Assembly: GCF_000376805.1 (NCBI RefSeq)
Contig: NZ_AQXT01000002.1
Location: 2,356,001 to 2,420,000 of the forward strand
Source: Henriciella marina DSM 19595
GTDB taxonomy: Bacteria > Pseudomonadota > Alphaproteobacteria > Caulobacterales > Hyphomonadaceae
Direction: 5' to 3'
DNA: 64,000 nt
Shown: positions 1-9,352 of the stretch, in pieces
Position numbering within the stretch: the stretch's first letter is position 1
Layout: each line of letters starts with the position of its first letter
The notes under the pieces: model-generated
What the model saw: the letters and a program-made list of their open reading frames with translations, nothing else
What the model was told of the DNA's origin: nothing
Databases searched by the model: none
Position numbers and translations under genes: made by a program

Positions 1-153
1 CAGACTTTCTGGCCCGCTGAGGATTATCACCAGAACTATTACCGTACGACGCCCGTAAAATATCGCTTCTACCGCAATAGTTGCGGGCGCGATGCGCGTC
101 TGGAAGACCTCTGGGGCGACGCTGCAATGCGGCTGCCAGACAGCGCGGGCTAG
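1..153 (+). CDS. msrA: Peptide methionine sulfoxide reductase MsrA, C-terminal part
   Basis: The window opens inside this gene; the last 50 codons and the TAG stop are present. The visible residues read [12 protein letters not shown] and then a basic, aromatic tail, which matches the C-terminal AEDYHQ motif of MsrA. MsrA reduces methionine-S-sulfoxide in proteins, using thioredoxin-recycled cysteines. A Cys at about residue 28 of the fragment (NSCGR) could be a resolving cysteine. The catalytic GCFWG motif lies outside the window, so the assignment rests on the tail alone. A bidirectional hairpin separates it from lolA, which converges on it. Confidence 0.8.
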   Translation, partial: QTFWPAEDYHQNYYRTTPVKYRFYRNSCGRDARLEDLWGDAAMRLPDSAG

Positions 154-185
154 CAGAGCTCACAGCCTTTCGGATCACGAATTTT

Positions 186-222
186 AAAAAGCCCCGCAGT
201 GCTGAAACTGCGGGGCTTTTCT
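186..222. terminator. Bidirectional intrinsic terminator between msrA and lolA
   Basis: A near-perfect inverted repeat has AAAAAGCCCCGCAGT and ACTGCGGGGCTTTT as arms around a short loop. The A-run on one side and T-run on the other let it act on both strands, ending msrA on plus and lolA on minus. Confidence 0.85.
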
Positions 223-246
223 GATTTTGAGGTAAGAGCTTGGCGT

Positions 247-1089
247 CTAGCGCTCGTCTTCTTCCTCATCGGCCGGGTCATCCAGCCGGAAGAGCCGTGG
301 GCTCAGCCTGACATTCGTCTCGATATCCTGCAGCGCCACACGCGTGACCTGACGGTTCGCATCGAGGGCGCGCCAGCTCATCAGCTGGTAGCTCGCCGGA
401 TCGAAATAGAGCGTGACTTCGCCCTCTGCCTCGCCGGACCGGTCCTGCATCGTGATGGCAATCTCGCTTGGCGTCTTGCGCACATCGGTGACGCGGGCTT
501 CGGTTTCGAAATCCAGCTCATCGTCGAGGATGAGCCCAAGCGGCGTCGATGCCAGCGGAACGCGGTCAACCGTTTCAAGGTCGCTGTCTTCCATCGCCAC
601 GGTCGTGCCATTTGCGACGATCAGGATCGGTGTCGGCTCGTCATAGTCGAACCGCATCCGTCCGGGGCGCTGAAGGGCAAAGTCACCTTCAGTGTACGCC
701 CCATTCGGCGAGACCTGGGTGAACCGACCGCGCGCGGTCTCTGCTGCCGACAGCGACGCGGCCGCCGCCTTCAGGATGGCGCGCCGTTCGGTTGCTGAAA
801 CCGCATTGGAGTCGGCTGCCTGCTGAGCCGTTGGGGTCTTTTCGGCACGCGGCGGCACCGGATCTGGCGCAACGCCCGTCACAGGCACCTCTGCGCTGGT
901 CTCCTGCGCAAGCACCAACTGGGCAGGTGCCGGGCTGGCGACCTGTGTCGCAGCTGCGGGCGCGCTTATTGCGCTGGCAGTACGCCAGGAAAGCTGCGGC
1001 TGGGCCGCAGCGGAAAAATCTGTTGTGAGCGCGAACGGACCGGCTCCGAAAGCGAGGATGGCCGTAAGCGTCGGGAATAGAGGCGTCAT
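247..1089 (-). CDS. lolA: LolA-like outer-membrane lipoprotein carrier protein
   Basis: A 280-residue exported protein. LolA shuttles lipoproteins across the periplasm from LolCDE to the outer membrane. The start chosen is the ATG at 1089 (MTPLFPTL), which has an AGGAG site upstream; an upstream in-frame start has none. The N-terminus is hydrophobic and signal-like to about residue 29. An Ala/Pro-rich linker follows to about residue 95. The LolA fold starts near the KAAAASLSAAETARGRFTQ stretch and continues through RPGRMRFDY, which is characteristic of the family. The protein ends in an acidic tail (DEEEDER). The linker makes it longer than E. coli LolA. It lies directly downstream of ftsK on the same strand. 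Confidence 0.85.
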   Translation of the reverse strand: MTPLFPTLTAILAFGAGPFALTTDFSAAAQPQLSWRTASAISAPAAATQVASPAPAQLVLAQETSAEVPVTGVAPDPVPPRAEKTPTAQQAADSNAVSATERRAILKAAAASLSAAETARGRFTQVSPNGAYTEGDFALQRPGRMRFDYDEPTPILIVANGTTVAMEDSDLETVDRVPLASTPLGLILDDELDFETEARVTDVRKTPSEIAITMQDRSGEAEGEVTLYFDPASYQLMSWRALDANRQVTRVALQDIETNVRLSPRLFRLDDPADEEEDER

Positions 1090-1200
1090 GCTCGTTCTCC
1101 TGTCTTGGCCATGAAACATAGGTCCCTGAGGGGCCGCAAAACAGGGCTGAATTAAGGTATTTCCGCCGCGTTTCGTTGTGCCCGGTTCAGGTCAGTACGC

Positions 1201-3588
1201 TCAGTCGGACGGCGTGTCCCGCGCCAGGATTTCTCGCTTGCCGGCATGATTGGGCGCGGAAATCACGCCTTCCTCTTCGAGCCGCTCGATCAGGGTCGCA
1301 GCCTTGTTATAGCCGATCTTCAAACGGCGCTGGATGTAGGAGGTCGAGGCGCGCTTGTCGCGAATGACGATCGCCATGGCCTGGGCATAGAGGTCATCAT
1401 CGCCGTCACCGGTCGAAACACCCAGCATCGCATCCATGATGGCGCTGCCGGTTCCGCCTTCATCGGGCTCTTCCAGAATGTTTTCGTTATAGTCGGGTTC
1501 GCCCTGTTCTTTCAGCCAGCCAACCACGGTCTCAACCTCTTCATCCGACACGAACGGACCGTGTAGACGCTTTGTTTTCACGCCTGCCGCCTGATAGAGG
1601 AGGTCGCCCATACCCAGCAGCTGCTCAGCGCCCTGCTCGCCCAGAATGGTGCGCGAGTCGATTTTGGTTGTCACCATATAGGAAATCCGCGTCGGGAAGT
1701 TCGCTTTAATGGTGCCGGTGATGACATCGACGGATGGCCGCTGCGTCGCCGTGATGAGGTGAATGCCAGCTGCCCGCGCCATCTGCGCCAGTCGCTGGAT
1801 ACAGCCTTCGATCTCCTTGCCCGCAACCATCATCAGATCTGCCATCTCGTCGATGACGACGACGATGTTCGGAATATGCTCGATCGACAGGATTTCGGTT
1901 TCATAGGCAGGCTTGCCGCGCTCATCATAGCCAGTCTGGACCTTGCGGGTGAGCTGCTCACCCTTCTCGCGGTAGCGGGCCGCCTTCTCGTTAAAGCCTG
2001 CAAGATTACGGACGCCTGCCTTCGACATCAGCTCATAACGGCCTTCCATCTCCCGTACCGTCCATTGCAGGGCGTTCACTGCCTTTTTCGGGTCGGTCAC
2101 GACAGGGGCCAGCAGATGCGGGATGCCCTCATAGATCGACAGCTCCAGCATCTTGGGGTCGATCATGATGAAACGGCACTGTTCCGGCGTCAGCCTGTAG
2201 ATCAGCGACAGGATCATTGCATTGACCCCCACCGATTTACCCGAGCCGGTCGTGCCCGCGATCAAGAGGTGGGGCATCTTCGAAAGATCCACCACGGTCG
2301 GCGTACCGCCAATATCCTCGCCAAGCGCCATTGGAAGAGGTGACTTGTTGTTGGCGTAGGCCGACGCAGACAAGAGCGAGCGCAGGTACACGGTCTCGCG
2401 CTCATCATTCGGCAGTTCGATGCCGATGGCATTCTTTCCCGGAATGACGGCAACACGCGCCGACACAGCGCTCATCGAGCGGGCAATGTCATCGGCAAGT
2501 GAGATCACCCGCGCCGATTTGACCCCGGCAGCAGGCTCAAGCTCAAAAAGGGTGACGACCGGGCCAGGGCGTACTTCCTTAATCCGCCCGCGGACGCCAA
2601 ACTCGCGCAGCACTTCGGCAAGCCTGTTCGCCTTGGTCAGGAGGCTGTCTTCGTCGATGGAACTGCGGCGTCCGGGCGGAACGCCGAGAAGGTCGAGAGC
2701 GGGAAGGCGGCTCGCGCGCTTGCGTTTGCCGCTCTTGGTCGTAATCGGTTCAGCCGGTTGAGGGGCCTGCCTTTGTGAAACTTTCGGTTTGGTGACGGCG
2801 AGCGGAAGATCGTCTTCCTCTTCCTCATAACCATCCTCATCATCAAACTGAGGCGCCGCGCCAAGGTCGGCCATCCGGTCATCATGACCGTAAGCTTCTG
2901 GTTCTTCTTGGCCGGAACGACGGCCAGAGAAGAGGCCGCCAAAAAGCCTGCCGATACCGTTTGCGGCACTGCCCACGCGGCCCATGGCGCGTCTGCCGGA
3001 GCTGCTCGCGGCCGACTGGATGAGACCGGCATCGCCGCGCCTGAAACCAAGCGCTGCGGCTCCCAGCAGGAAGGCACCGATGCCAAGGGCAAGGCCGGCC
3101 AGAAAAGCTGGCGCCGGCAAGAGCAGCGCCTTGAAAGGCACAACGACCAGCGAAAATAGACTGTCACCGACAAGCCCGCCCATGCCGGTCCAGAATGGCC
3201 AGGAGGCAGGCACCGGAAACGCAGATAGCATCGCAGCGAGCACAGGAATGAAGGCCGCGCCAAACATCCAGCGCCGGATACGCGGCGCCCCTATCAGCAC
3301 CGCGCGCATGGCCCCGCCAATCATCAGGCAGAGCCCCGCCATCCAGGCCGCAAAGCCAAATGTCTGCAAGGCAAGGTCCGCCAGGATCGCGCCTGTATTT
3401 CCGAAGAGATTGCTGACCTCCAGCGCCGTTGCAGCATTGAGGCTCGGATCGGTGGGCTGATGGGTGCCGACACTGCCGCAGATCAGAACGCCAAGCGCGA
3501 AGGCGGCCGTGCCTGTGAGGATGCGCCAGGCCGGATCGGAGACTTCGCGATTGGCGGCGCTTGGGGTTTCTGCGGTCGTCGTGGCCAT
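1201..3588 (-). CDS. ftsK: DNA translocase FtsK
   Basis: A 795-residue membrane-anchored motor that pumps chromosome ends through the closing septum and activates XerCD dimer resolution at dif. The N-terminal 190 residues hold about four membrane helices. A charged linker with long acidic runs follows. The RecA-like motor has a Walker A (GTTGSGKSVG, near residue 445) and a Walker B (VVVIDEMADLMM, near 578). The last 65 residues form the winged-helix gamma domain (SYIQRRLKIGYNKAATLIERLEEEGV) that reads KOPS sites. The start at 3588 (MATTTAETP) was chosen over a GTG 20 codons upstream because the extra residues look non-coding; no clear ribosome site supports either. Confidence 0.95.
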   Translation of the reverse strand: MATTTAETPSAANREVSDPAWRILTGTAAFALGVLICGSVGTHQPTDPSLNAATALEVSNLFGNTGAILADLALQTFGFAAWMAGLCLMIGGAMRAVLIGAPRIRRWMFGAAFIPVLAAMLSAFPVPASWPFWTGMGGLVGDSLFSLVVVPFKALLLPAPAFLAGLALGIGAFLLGAAALGFRRGDAGLIQSAASSSGRRAMGRVGSAANGIGRLFGGLFSGRRSGQEEPEAYGHDDRMADLGAAPQFDDEDGYEEEEDDLPLAVTKPKVSQRQAPQPAEPITTKSGKRKRASRLPALDLLGVPPGRRSSIDEDSLLTKANRLAEVLREFGVRGRIKEVRPGPVVTLFELEPAAGVKSARVISLADDIARSMSAVSARVAVIPGKNAIGIELPNDERETVYLRSLLSASAYANNKSPLPMALGEDIGGTPTVVDLSKMPHLLIAGTTGSGKSVGVNAMILSLIYRLTPEQCRFIMIDPKMLELSIYEGIPHLLAPVVTDPKKAVNALQWTVREMEGRYELMSKAGVRNLAGFNEKAARYREKGEQLTRKVQTGYDERGKPAYETEILSIEHIPNIVVVIDEMADLMMVAGKEIEGCIQRLAQMARAAGIHLITATQRPSVDVITGTIKANFPTRISYMVTTKIDSRTILGEQGAEQLLGMGDLLYQAAGVKTKRLHGPFVSDEEVETVVGWLKEQGEPDYNENILEEPDEGGTGSAIMDAMLGVSTGDGDDDLYAQAMAIVIRDKRASTSYIQRRLKIGYNKAATLIERLEEEGVISAPNHAGKREILARDTPSD

Positions 3589-3698
3589 GGGGTGAACTAT
3601 TCCGTCAGCTCCGGGTCTTTGATGAAACTGACAGCTGCGCATTAACACTCAGCAAACAAAGGACGGCGCCGCGCACATGGCACATTGGTCTCCACAAC

Positions 3699-3730
3699 AA
3701 AAAATCCCCGGCCAGTTGCCTGGCCGGGGA
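3699..3730 (-). terminator. Intrinsic terminator downstream of amt
   Basis: A perfect 10-bp stem (TCCCCGGCCA/TGGCCGGGGA) with a 6-nt loop is followed on the minus strand by six T residues. It lies 44 bases past the amt stop and before ftsK. Confidence 0.85.
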
Positions 3731-3773
3731 AGTCTGGGAGGAAACGCTTCAAAAAGAAGCGAGGTATTCAGCC

Positions 3774-5099
3774 TTAGCTGAATTCTGGATAGGCCTCGAG
3801 GCCAACTTCGGTCTTGTCCATGCCGGCGATTTCCTCTTCCTCGGTAGGACGGACGCCAACCGTTGCCTTCAGCGCGATCCAGACGATCGCAGAAGCAATG
3901 GACACGAAGATTGCGCAGGCAGCGACGCCGACGAACTGGCCGAAATAGCTCGGATTACCAGCTTCGTTGAGGCCGATGTCATTTGCGTAGGACAGAGGGA
4001 CGATCATCGTGCCCCAGATGCCGCAGACAAGGTGAGCCGGAATGGCACCGACGACATCATCGATTTTCAGCTTGTCGAGCAGCGGCACGGTGACAACCAC
4101 CAGACAACCACCAATCGCACCGATGAGGATCGAAAGCCCCATCGAAGGCGCAAGCGGCTCTGCCGTAATCGAGACGAGACCACCGATGGCACCATTGAAG
4201 GCCATGGTTGCGTCGACTTTGCCCTTGTAGAGGATCGAGGTCAGGGTCATCGCACCAAGCACACCGCCGCATGCAGCCATGTTCGTGTTGGCAAAGATGT
4301 TTGCGACAGAGTTGATGTCATCAAACGTGCCGGCAGCAAGCTGCGAGGCGCCGTTGAAGCCGAACCAGCCGAACCAGAGGATGAAGGTACCCAGCGCCGC
4401 GAGCGGGATGTTCGAGCCCGGCATCGGGTGGACGGCACCGTTTACGTACTTGCCAGCGCGTGGGCCGATGATGATGGCACCGACGAGTGCAGCCCAGCCA
4501 CCGGTCGAGTGAACCAGCGTGGAGCCTGCAAAGTCAGAGAACGCAAACTGCGAGTCCAGTGCGCCGCCGCCCCATTCCCAGGACGCCACGATCGGATAGA
4601 TGAACGCCGTCAGAACCGCCGTGAAGATCAGGAATGGCCAGAGCTTGATGCGCTCTGCGACCGTACCCGACACGATTGAGGCGGCCGTTGCGACGAAGAC
4701 CATCTGGAAGAACCAGTCAGATGAAGCAGCGTAGGAATTCTCCATGCTATCTTCCGGTTTCCAGAAAAAGTCCGGCATGCCGATCCAGCCGGCGATCGTT
4801 TCGCCTGGATAGGCCATGCTATAGCCGACAAGCCAGAACATGATGCCCGCAACCGAGAATAGTGCTACGTTCTTCATGGACTGCATGGCCGCGTTTTTCT
4901 TACGCACCAAGCCTGCTTCCAGCATACAGAAGCCAGCCGCCATGAACATCACGATAATGCCGCCGATCAGGAAGAGATAACTGTTGTCGACATATGCGCT
5001 GGTATCGAATGCGTCCTGCGCTGAGGCGCTTAGCGCCAGGGAGGCCACGACCGGCATAGCCGCTAGCCCCCGAATTGCCCTTTTAACCATGCTGTTCAT
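3774..5099 (-). CDS. amt: Ammonium transporter, Amt/MEP/Rh family
   Basis: A 441-residue inner-membrane ammonium channel. The N-terminus (MNSMVKRAIRG, then a hydrophobic stretch ending ALSASAQDA) looks like a cleaved signal peptide, usual for this family. About eleven membrane helices follow, with the family stretches FMAAGFCMLEAGLVRKKN, GGGALDSQFAFSDFAGSTLVHSTGGWAAL (positions about 155-185) and LWFGWFGFNG. The start has a GGGAGAAGG site. A PII gene (glnK) usually precedes amtB, but none adjoins this one: upstream is the divergent ubiH-like gene. It has its own terminator, so it looks like a single-gene unit. Nitrogen control is likely from the family but no promoter element was identified. 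Confidence 0.95.
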   Translation of the reverse strand: MNSMVKRAIRGLAAMPVVASLALSASAQDAFDTSAYVDNSYLFLIGGIIVMFMAAGFCMLEAGLVRKKNAAMQSMKNVALFSVAGIMFWLVGYSMAYPGETIAGWIGMPDFFWKPEDSMENSYAASSDWFFQMVFVATAASIVSGTVAERIKLWPFLIFTAVLTAFIYPIVASWEWGGGALDSQFAFSDFAGSTLVHSTGGWAALVGAIIIGPRAGKYVNGAVHPMPGSNIPLAALGTFILWFGWFGFNGASQLAAGTFDDINSVANIFANTNMAACGGVLGAMTLTSILYKGKVDATMAFNGAIGGLVSITAEPLAPSMGLSILIGAIGGCLVVVTVPLLDKLKIDDVVGAIPAHLVCGIWGTMIVPLSYANDIGLNEAGNPSYFGQFVGVAACAIFVSIASAIVWIALKATVGVRPTEEEEIAGMDKTEVGLEAYPEFS

Positions 5100-5286
5100 G
5101 CCCTTCTCCCATTGATTGGTATGACGGGCTGACTAAAGGCGCTCGCCTCAACAACAACCAGCGCGGCGGGCTCGCACCATTATGACGCTCTGAGCTTTGA
5201 CTAAAATTCGTGCACGCTGCGGCGCAAACGCCCGCTTCTGCGTCACCTCTGGACCAGAACGCGTCTCACACTTACCTAGAGACACC

Positions 5287-6531
5287 ATGACCGACATCGA
5301 GACAGAGATTGCCATCATTGGCGCGGGACCCGCGGGCGGATCGCTCGCGCTTGCACTGGCACAGGCCGGATTCGACACGATCCTTGTCGATGCGCGCGAT
5401 CCTGCCGCCGCCCCGCGGGAAGACACCCGCAACTTCGCCGTGGTGACGGGCAGCTGGCGGTTGCTCTCTGCAATCGGCATTGCTGACAGGATCGCCGGGC
5501 AGACCCAACCGCTACATGGTCTGGAAGCCGTTGATGGCGGCACTCACTGGTTCGGCGCGCCATCGGTTCTTTTTGGCGATGAGGATCTGATGCACCGGTC
5601 CGAGGGCGAAACTCTCGGCCATATGATCCAGGCCCCGGTGCTTCAGTCCGCGCTTGATGAGGCGATTGCCGCTGAGCCGCGCATTCGCGTCATGGCCCCG
5701 GCCCTCTTCAAAACCTGCGAGCCTTCCCCGGGCTTTGTTAATGTGCAGCTGGAGGATGGCAGCCAGATCAAGGCAAAGCTGCTGGTCGGCGCTGATGGCG
5801 TGAATTCGCCCGTTCGTAATGCGGCCGGCATTACGGTCGAGGGCCGCGACTATGGCAAATCTGTCTTCGCGGCCAATGTGACCCTGTCGCGCCCGCATGA
5901 CGGCATTGCCCGCCAGCTCTTCACCCCCGAAGGCCCGTTCGCGACCCTGCCCCTGCCGGGCGACCGCGCAAATCTCGCCTGGTACATGAAGCGCGGCGCG
6001 CCTGAAGCTCTCGCCAAACTGCCCCCAGAAGAGGTCGAGGCTGAACTCGATCACCGCTTTTCCGGCTTTGCAGGCGAGATGAAGATCGACGGCCCAATGG
6101 GCAGCTATCCGCTGATCCTGCAGATTGCCGAACACATGGTGGCAGATCGGGTCGCACTGGTTGGCGACGCAGCCCGCCGGATCAATCCGCTGGCAGGACA
6201 AGGCCTCAATCAGGGCTTCCGCGATATTGCCGCCCTGCATGAAGTGCTGGTCGAAAGCGACCGGGCCGGGCTCGATATCGGCGCAGCGCAGTCGCTTGGC
6301 CGCTATGAGACCGCGCGGCGCTTCGATGCCAATTCGGCATCGCTCGCACTCGACGCAATCGACCGGCTCTTTTCCAATGACAGCATGCTCACCAAGCCAG
6401 TCCGTACGCTTGGTCTTCTGGCAGCAAGTGCCCTCTCGCCAATGCGCCACCGCCTTGCGGCGCTGGCCAGCGCCTCTTCGCCTGACCTGCCGCCCCTGAT
6501 GCAGTCGCAGTCAGACCTTTCGCCTCTCTAG
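5287..6531 (+). CDS. UbiH/UbiF/COQ6-family FAD-dependent hydroxylase
   Basis: A 414-residue flavoprotein monooxygenase of the ubiquinone-hydroxylase group, which hydroxylates the aromatic ring during ubiquinone synthesis at the inner membrane. It shows the N-terminal dinucleotide fold IIGAGPAGGSLAL (residues 8-20), the DG motif GADGVNSPVRN (about 166-176), and the FAD ribityl motif GDAARRINPLAGQGLNQGFRD (about 292-312). The start at 5287 (MTDIETE) was chosen because the Rossmann strand follows at once; the 30 upstream codons look untranslated. The exact ring position (UbiH, UbiF or UbiL) cannot be told by eye. Its stop shares a CTAG with the converging DUF971 gene. Confidence 0.85.
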   Translation: MTDIETEIAIIGAGPAGGSLALALAQAGFDTILVDARDPAAAPREDTRNFAVVTGSWRLLSAIGIADRIAGQTQPLHGLEAVDGGTHWFGAPSVLFGDEDLMHRSEGETLGHMIQAPVLQSALDEAIAAEPRIRVMAPALFKTCEPSPGFVNVQLEDGSQIKAKLLVGADGVNSPVRNAAGITVEGRDYGKSVFAANVTLSRPHDGIARQLFTPEGPFATLPLPGDRANLAWYMKRGAPEALAKLPPEEVEAELDHRFSGFAGEMKIDGPMGSYPLILQIAEHMVADRVALVGDAARRINPLAGQGLNQGFRDIAALHEVLVESDRAGLDIGAAQSLGRYETARRFDANSASLALDAIDRLFSNDSMLTKPVRTLGLLAASALSPMRHRLAALASASSPDLPPLMQSQSDLSPL

Positions 6532-6836
6532 GCCTGCGAAGCGCCAAGGTCTCGCAGATGCTGCCAGGTATAGAGCCCGCTTGAATGGCCATCGCTGAAG
6601 TGAATGCGGACCGCATATCGCCCGATCGGGTCTGCGGCAGTCACGCTGATGTCGTTCGGGACAGGCGGCTGCGGCGGGCGCGGGCCTGCGCCATGGCCTC
6701 GCACTTCGGCAGATGGGCTCTCTTCGCGCAGACGCTTATAAGGGATGCTGGCTTCGAAGCCGTCTTCGAATCTGATGGCAAGCTCAGCAGCGTTCTTTCG
6801 GAACCGCAGCTCCTGCGGCCAGGGCATCACACTCAT
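6528..6836 (-). CDS. DUF971 domain protein
   Basis: A 102-residue protein matching the DUF971 domain (gamma-butyrobetaine hydroxylase N-terminal-like). The C-terminal signature [23 protein letters not shown] is characteristic. Stand-alone DUF971 proteins are linked to iron-sulfur or ApbC/Mrp context in many bacteria, but no such partner is next to it here. It is the last gene of a minus-strand series and its ATG overlaps the Trm112 stop (ATGA). Confidence 0.85.
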   Translation of the reverse strand: MSVMPWPQELRFRKNAAELAIRFEDGFEASIPYKRLREESPSAEVRGHGAGPRPPQPPVPNDISVTAADPIGRYAVRIHFSDGHSSGLYTWQHLRDLGASQA

Positions 6837-7054
6837 GACCCGGCGCTTTCATCGAGGACCCGCGCCTCGCTTTCCAGCATGATGGGCAGGCCGTCGCGGA
6901 TCGGATAGGCGAGCTGCGCCCGCTTCGAGACCAGCTCCTGACGCTCGCGGTCATAGACAAGCGGCGCCCGTGAGACAGGACAGATCAGCTGCTCAAGCAG
7001 GCGTGGGTCGGTCGCTGTCGCGCGCGTTTCGGTGTGGTCAGATTTATCGCTCAT
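6833..7054 (-). CDS. Trm112 family protein
   Basis: A 73-residue Trm112-like protein. In eukaryotes Trm112 activates several methyltransferases; the role of the bacterial protein is less clear. The [17 protein letters not shown] and [18 protein letters not shown] stretches are the family signature. The zinc-binding cysteines of classical members are reduced to one (Cys25). It is translationally coupled by ATGA overlaps to the genes on both sides. Confidence 0.85.
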   Translation of the reverse strand: MSDKSDHTETRATATDPRLLEQLICPVSRAPLVYDRERQELVSKRAQLAYPIRDGLPIMLESEARVLDESAGS

Positions 7055-7701
7055 TGCAGGGTCGATGAATCATCGCCCGACGTGTCCATGTCAAGCAATG
7101 CGATGAGCGCGCGGCACCGCGCGGACACCGTCTCGGCTTCCAGCAGGGCCTGCTTTTCCATCGCCGCAAACGGACAGCCCGCCGCAAGCGCATGGACCAG
7201 CGTCTCGATCGGCGCCGTCTCCACGGCATCCCAGTCGACCTCCATCGAATGCGTCGCCACATATTTGCGAAGCGCGGAGGCCAGTCTTTCACGGTCCGGC
7301 AGGCCAGAAAGATCCGGCTCCTGCAGATCTTCCGCGAAAGCGGACCAGTCGGCGCTCACCTGTCTGTAGGGCGTTCGCACATCCAGTTCGCTGCGGACAC
7401 TGAACCGGCAGATACCCGTCAGACTGATCAGATAGCGGCCATCTTCGGTTTCGGAATAGCTCGTCAGTCGGCCGACACAGCCCACTCCAGCAAGTTTCGG
7501 ATGAACCTTGTCCTGCGTCGCTGGCTGGATCATGCCTATCAGGCGAGAGCCGGACATCGCGTCATCAATCATGTTGAGATAACGCGGCTCGAAGATATTC
7601 AGGGGCAGCGACCAGCGCGGGAACAGCAGCGCACCCGACAGTGGGAACACTGGTATCGTTTCCGGCAGGTCTTCGACCTTCCTGTAGCCATGCCTTGTCA
7701 T
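7051..7701 (-). CDS. Lon N-terminal (substrate-binding) domain protein
   Basis: A 216-residue stand-alone Lon substrate-binding-domain protein, without the AAA+ or protease parts. The sequence [33 protein letters not shown] (residues 15-47) is the classic start of the PUA-like Lon N domain, and GVGCVGRL follows near residue 72. Its biochemical role is unknown; binding of proteins or RNA is inferred from the fold. It forms an overlapping series with Trm112 and DUF971. Confidence 0.85.
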   Translation of the reverse strand: MTRHGYRKVEDLPETIPVFPLSGALLFPRWSLPLNIFEPRYLNMIDDAMSGSRLIGMIQPATQDKVHPKLAGVGCVGRLTSYSETEDGRYLISLTGICRFSVRSELDVRTPYRQVSADWSAFAEDLQEPDLSGLPDRERLASALRKYVATHSMEVDWDAVETAPIETLVHALAAGCPFAAMEKQALLEAETVSARCRALIALLDMDTSGDDSSTLQ

Positions 7702-7762
7702 GCGTCAGGGCCTTTCCCGTTCAGACAAAGGACATGGCTCGCAAGGTATCGAAGTCGAGGCC

Positions 7763-8671
7763 TCAGGCGAACATCAGTGACGACAGGCGCCTGCGACCCT
7801 CAATAGTGGCGGGGTCTTTCGGCCCTGCAGCTTCGAACAGTTCGAGCAGCTTGGCCTTCGCCTTGCCCTCTTCCCACTGAAGGTCGCTCGACAGGATCTT
7901 CAGCAAATGGTCAGCCGCTTCCTTGTTCTTGCCGCGCCCCATCAGAGCCTCGGCGAGCTCATAGCGAAGCGCGTGATTACCCCGGTCATTGGTGACCTTT
8001 TCGAGCAATACATCCAGCTCGCTATCCTTTGGCGCATCCGCCATCAGATCGATCGCCGTGCGCACGCTCTTGATGGCCGGGTCCATCTGGCGGTCAGGGC
8101 CAGCCATGTCGAGGATCTGCGCGGCGCGCTCAGGGTCATCATTTGCGAGATAGCAGCGCGCCAGGCCGACAATCGCCGGGATGTTCTTTGGCTCACGCTC
8201 GATGATCGCGCCATAGATCTGCGCGGCCTGACCGGCATCACCCGCCTGCAGCAACGTGTCTGCGTGCTCGATAGCTTCCTTGATCTGCTGGCCTTCATCA
8301 GTGCCGCCGAGCAGCTTTTCGACAAACTGCTTTAGCTGGCTTTCCGGCAGGGCGCCCTGGAAGGCATCGACCGGGCGGCCATTGTCAAACGCAAAGACGG
8401 CCGGGATCGAGCGCACGCCAAGCTGGCCAGCCACGCCCGGATTCTCGTCGATGTTGACCTTGACCAGCCGGACCTTGCCCTGCTGCTCATTGACCACCTT
8501 CTCAAGAACCGGCGTCAGCGATTTACACGGGCCACACCATGGGGCCCAGAAATCGACGAGCACCGGCGCCTCTTTTGAAGCCTCGATGACGTCAGCCATG
8601 AAGGTCTGGTCCGTCGCGTCCTTGATATTGCCGCCGGCGCCGCCAGCTGGTCCGATCGTGATATCTTGCAT
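7763..8671 (-). CDS. CnoX/YbbN-like thioredoxin with TPR tail
   Basis: A 302-residue protein with an N-terminal thioredoxin domain (residues 20-125) and a C-terminal TPR region. The active site is WCGPC (Cys46, Cys49), so unlike E. coli CnoX both cysteines are present and redox activity is expected. Family members guard proteins from oxidative aggregation and pass clients to GroEL/DnaK. The tail contains helical repeats such as AAQIYGAIIEREPKNIPAIVGLARCYLANDDPERA. The start at 8671 (MQDITIG) is preceded by a purine-rich AAAGGCGAAAG. Confidence 0.9.
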   Translation of the reverse strand: MQDITIGPAGGAGGNIKDATDQTFMADVIEASKEAPVLVDFWAPWCGPCKSLTPVLEKVVNEQQGKVRLVKVNIDENPGVAGQLGVRSIPAVFAFDNGRPVDAFQGALPESQLKQFVEKLLGGTDEGQQIKEAIEHADTLLQAGDAGQAAQIYGAIIEREPKNIPAIVGLARCYLANDDPERAAQILDMAGPDRQMDPAIKSVRTAIDLMADAPKDSELDVLLEKVTNDRGNHALRYELAEALMGRGKNKEAADHLLKILSSDLQWEEGKAKAKLLELFEAAGPKDPATIEGRRRLSSLMFA

Positions 8672-8759
8672 GTCGCTTTCGCCTTTCGGGCGGTTTTCTG
8701 GAATTTCTGAGCCAAAACTTGGGTCTTCAGCCGGCAAAAAACAACCGCGATGATGGCCT

Positions 8760-9269
8760 CTAGCCGTCGGGCAGCAGGGCGGCGAAATCGACAATTGTCA
8801 GGTCATGGCCGGTCGCATCGACGAAACGCTTGAAGTCACTGCGGGAAATCGCCGTCGTGCCTGTATTGACCAGAGGATGGAAGTTGAGCGTCTCAAATGG
8901 CATCAGCGCCGCATCGACGATAAACTGGACCTTATTTTCGGTATCGTTGATCAGTGAAAACGCGGTCACGGAGCCCGGCGTGACACCCAGCAGCTCTTCC
9001 ATCAGCTCGCCGCTCGCAAAGGAGAGCCGCCGCGTCCCGATCAGCTTGTGCAGCTGGTTGAGCTTAAGCTCGCTCTCGGCATGCGCCGCGATCAGGACGA
9101 TGACGCCGTCCTTGTCCTTCATGAACAAGTTCTTCGTATGCCCGCCCGGCATCGCCTCTTTCAGGTCGCGGCCTTCGTCGACGGTGAAAGTGGCCTCGTG
9201 CCAGCGGGTCTCATGGTCGAGGCCGAGCCGGTCGAGATAGGCAAAGAGGTCTTCAGGGCTTGCGGGCAT
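8760..9269 (-). CDS. Prolyl-tRNA deacylase ProX (YbaK/INS family)
   Basis: A 169-residue trans-editing factor that hydrolyses Ala mischarged onto tRNA-Pro. Family features include the central GGHTKNLFMKDKDG segment (about 42-55), with the lysine needed for editing, the GSVTAFSLINDTENKVQFIVD segment (about 98-118), and HPLVNTGTTAIS near residue 132. It is upstream of the thioredoxin gene on the same strand and divergent from the DUF6065 gene. Confidence 0.88.
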   Translation of the reverse strand: MPASPEDLFAYLDRLGLDHETRWHEATFTVDEGRDLKEAMPGGHTKNLFMKDKDGVIVLIAAHAESELKLNQLHKLIGTRRLSFASGELMEELLGVTPGSVTAFSLINDTENKVQFIVDAALMPFETLNFHPLVNTGTTAISRSDFKRFVDATGHDLTIVDFAALLPDG

Positions 9270-9352
9270 GGCGGTGTTTCAGGCAATCAGGACGCAGACG
9301 TCAAGTGCGCCTTTGCCCCGGCATGGGGCGGCCAAGGACAAGGAGGCTCCTG

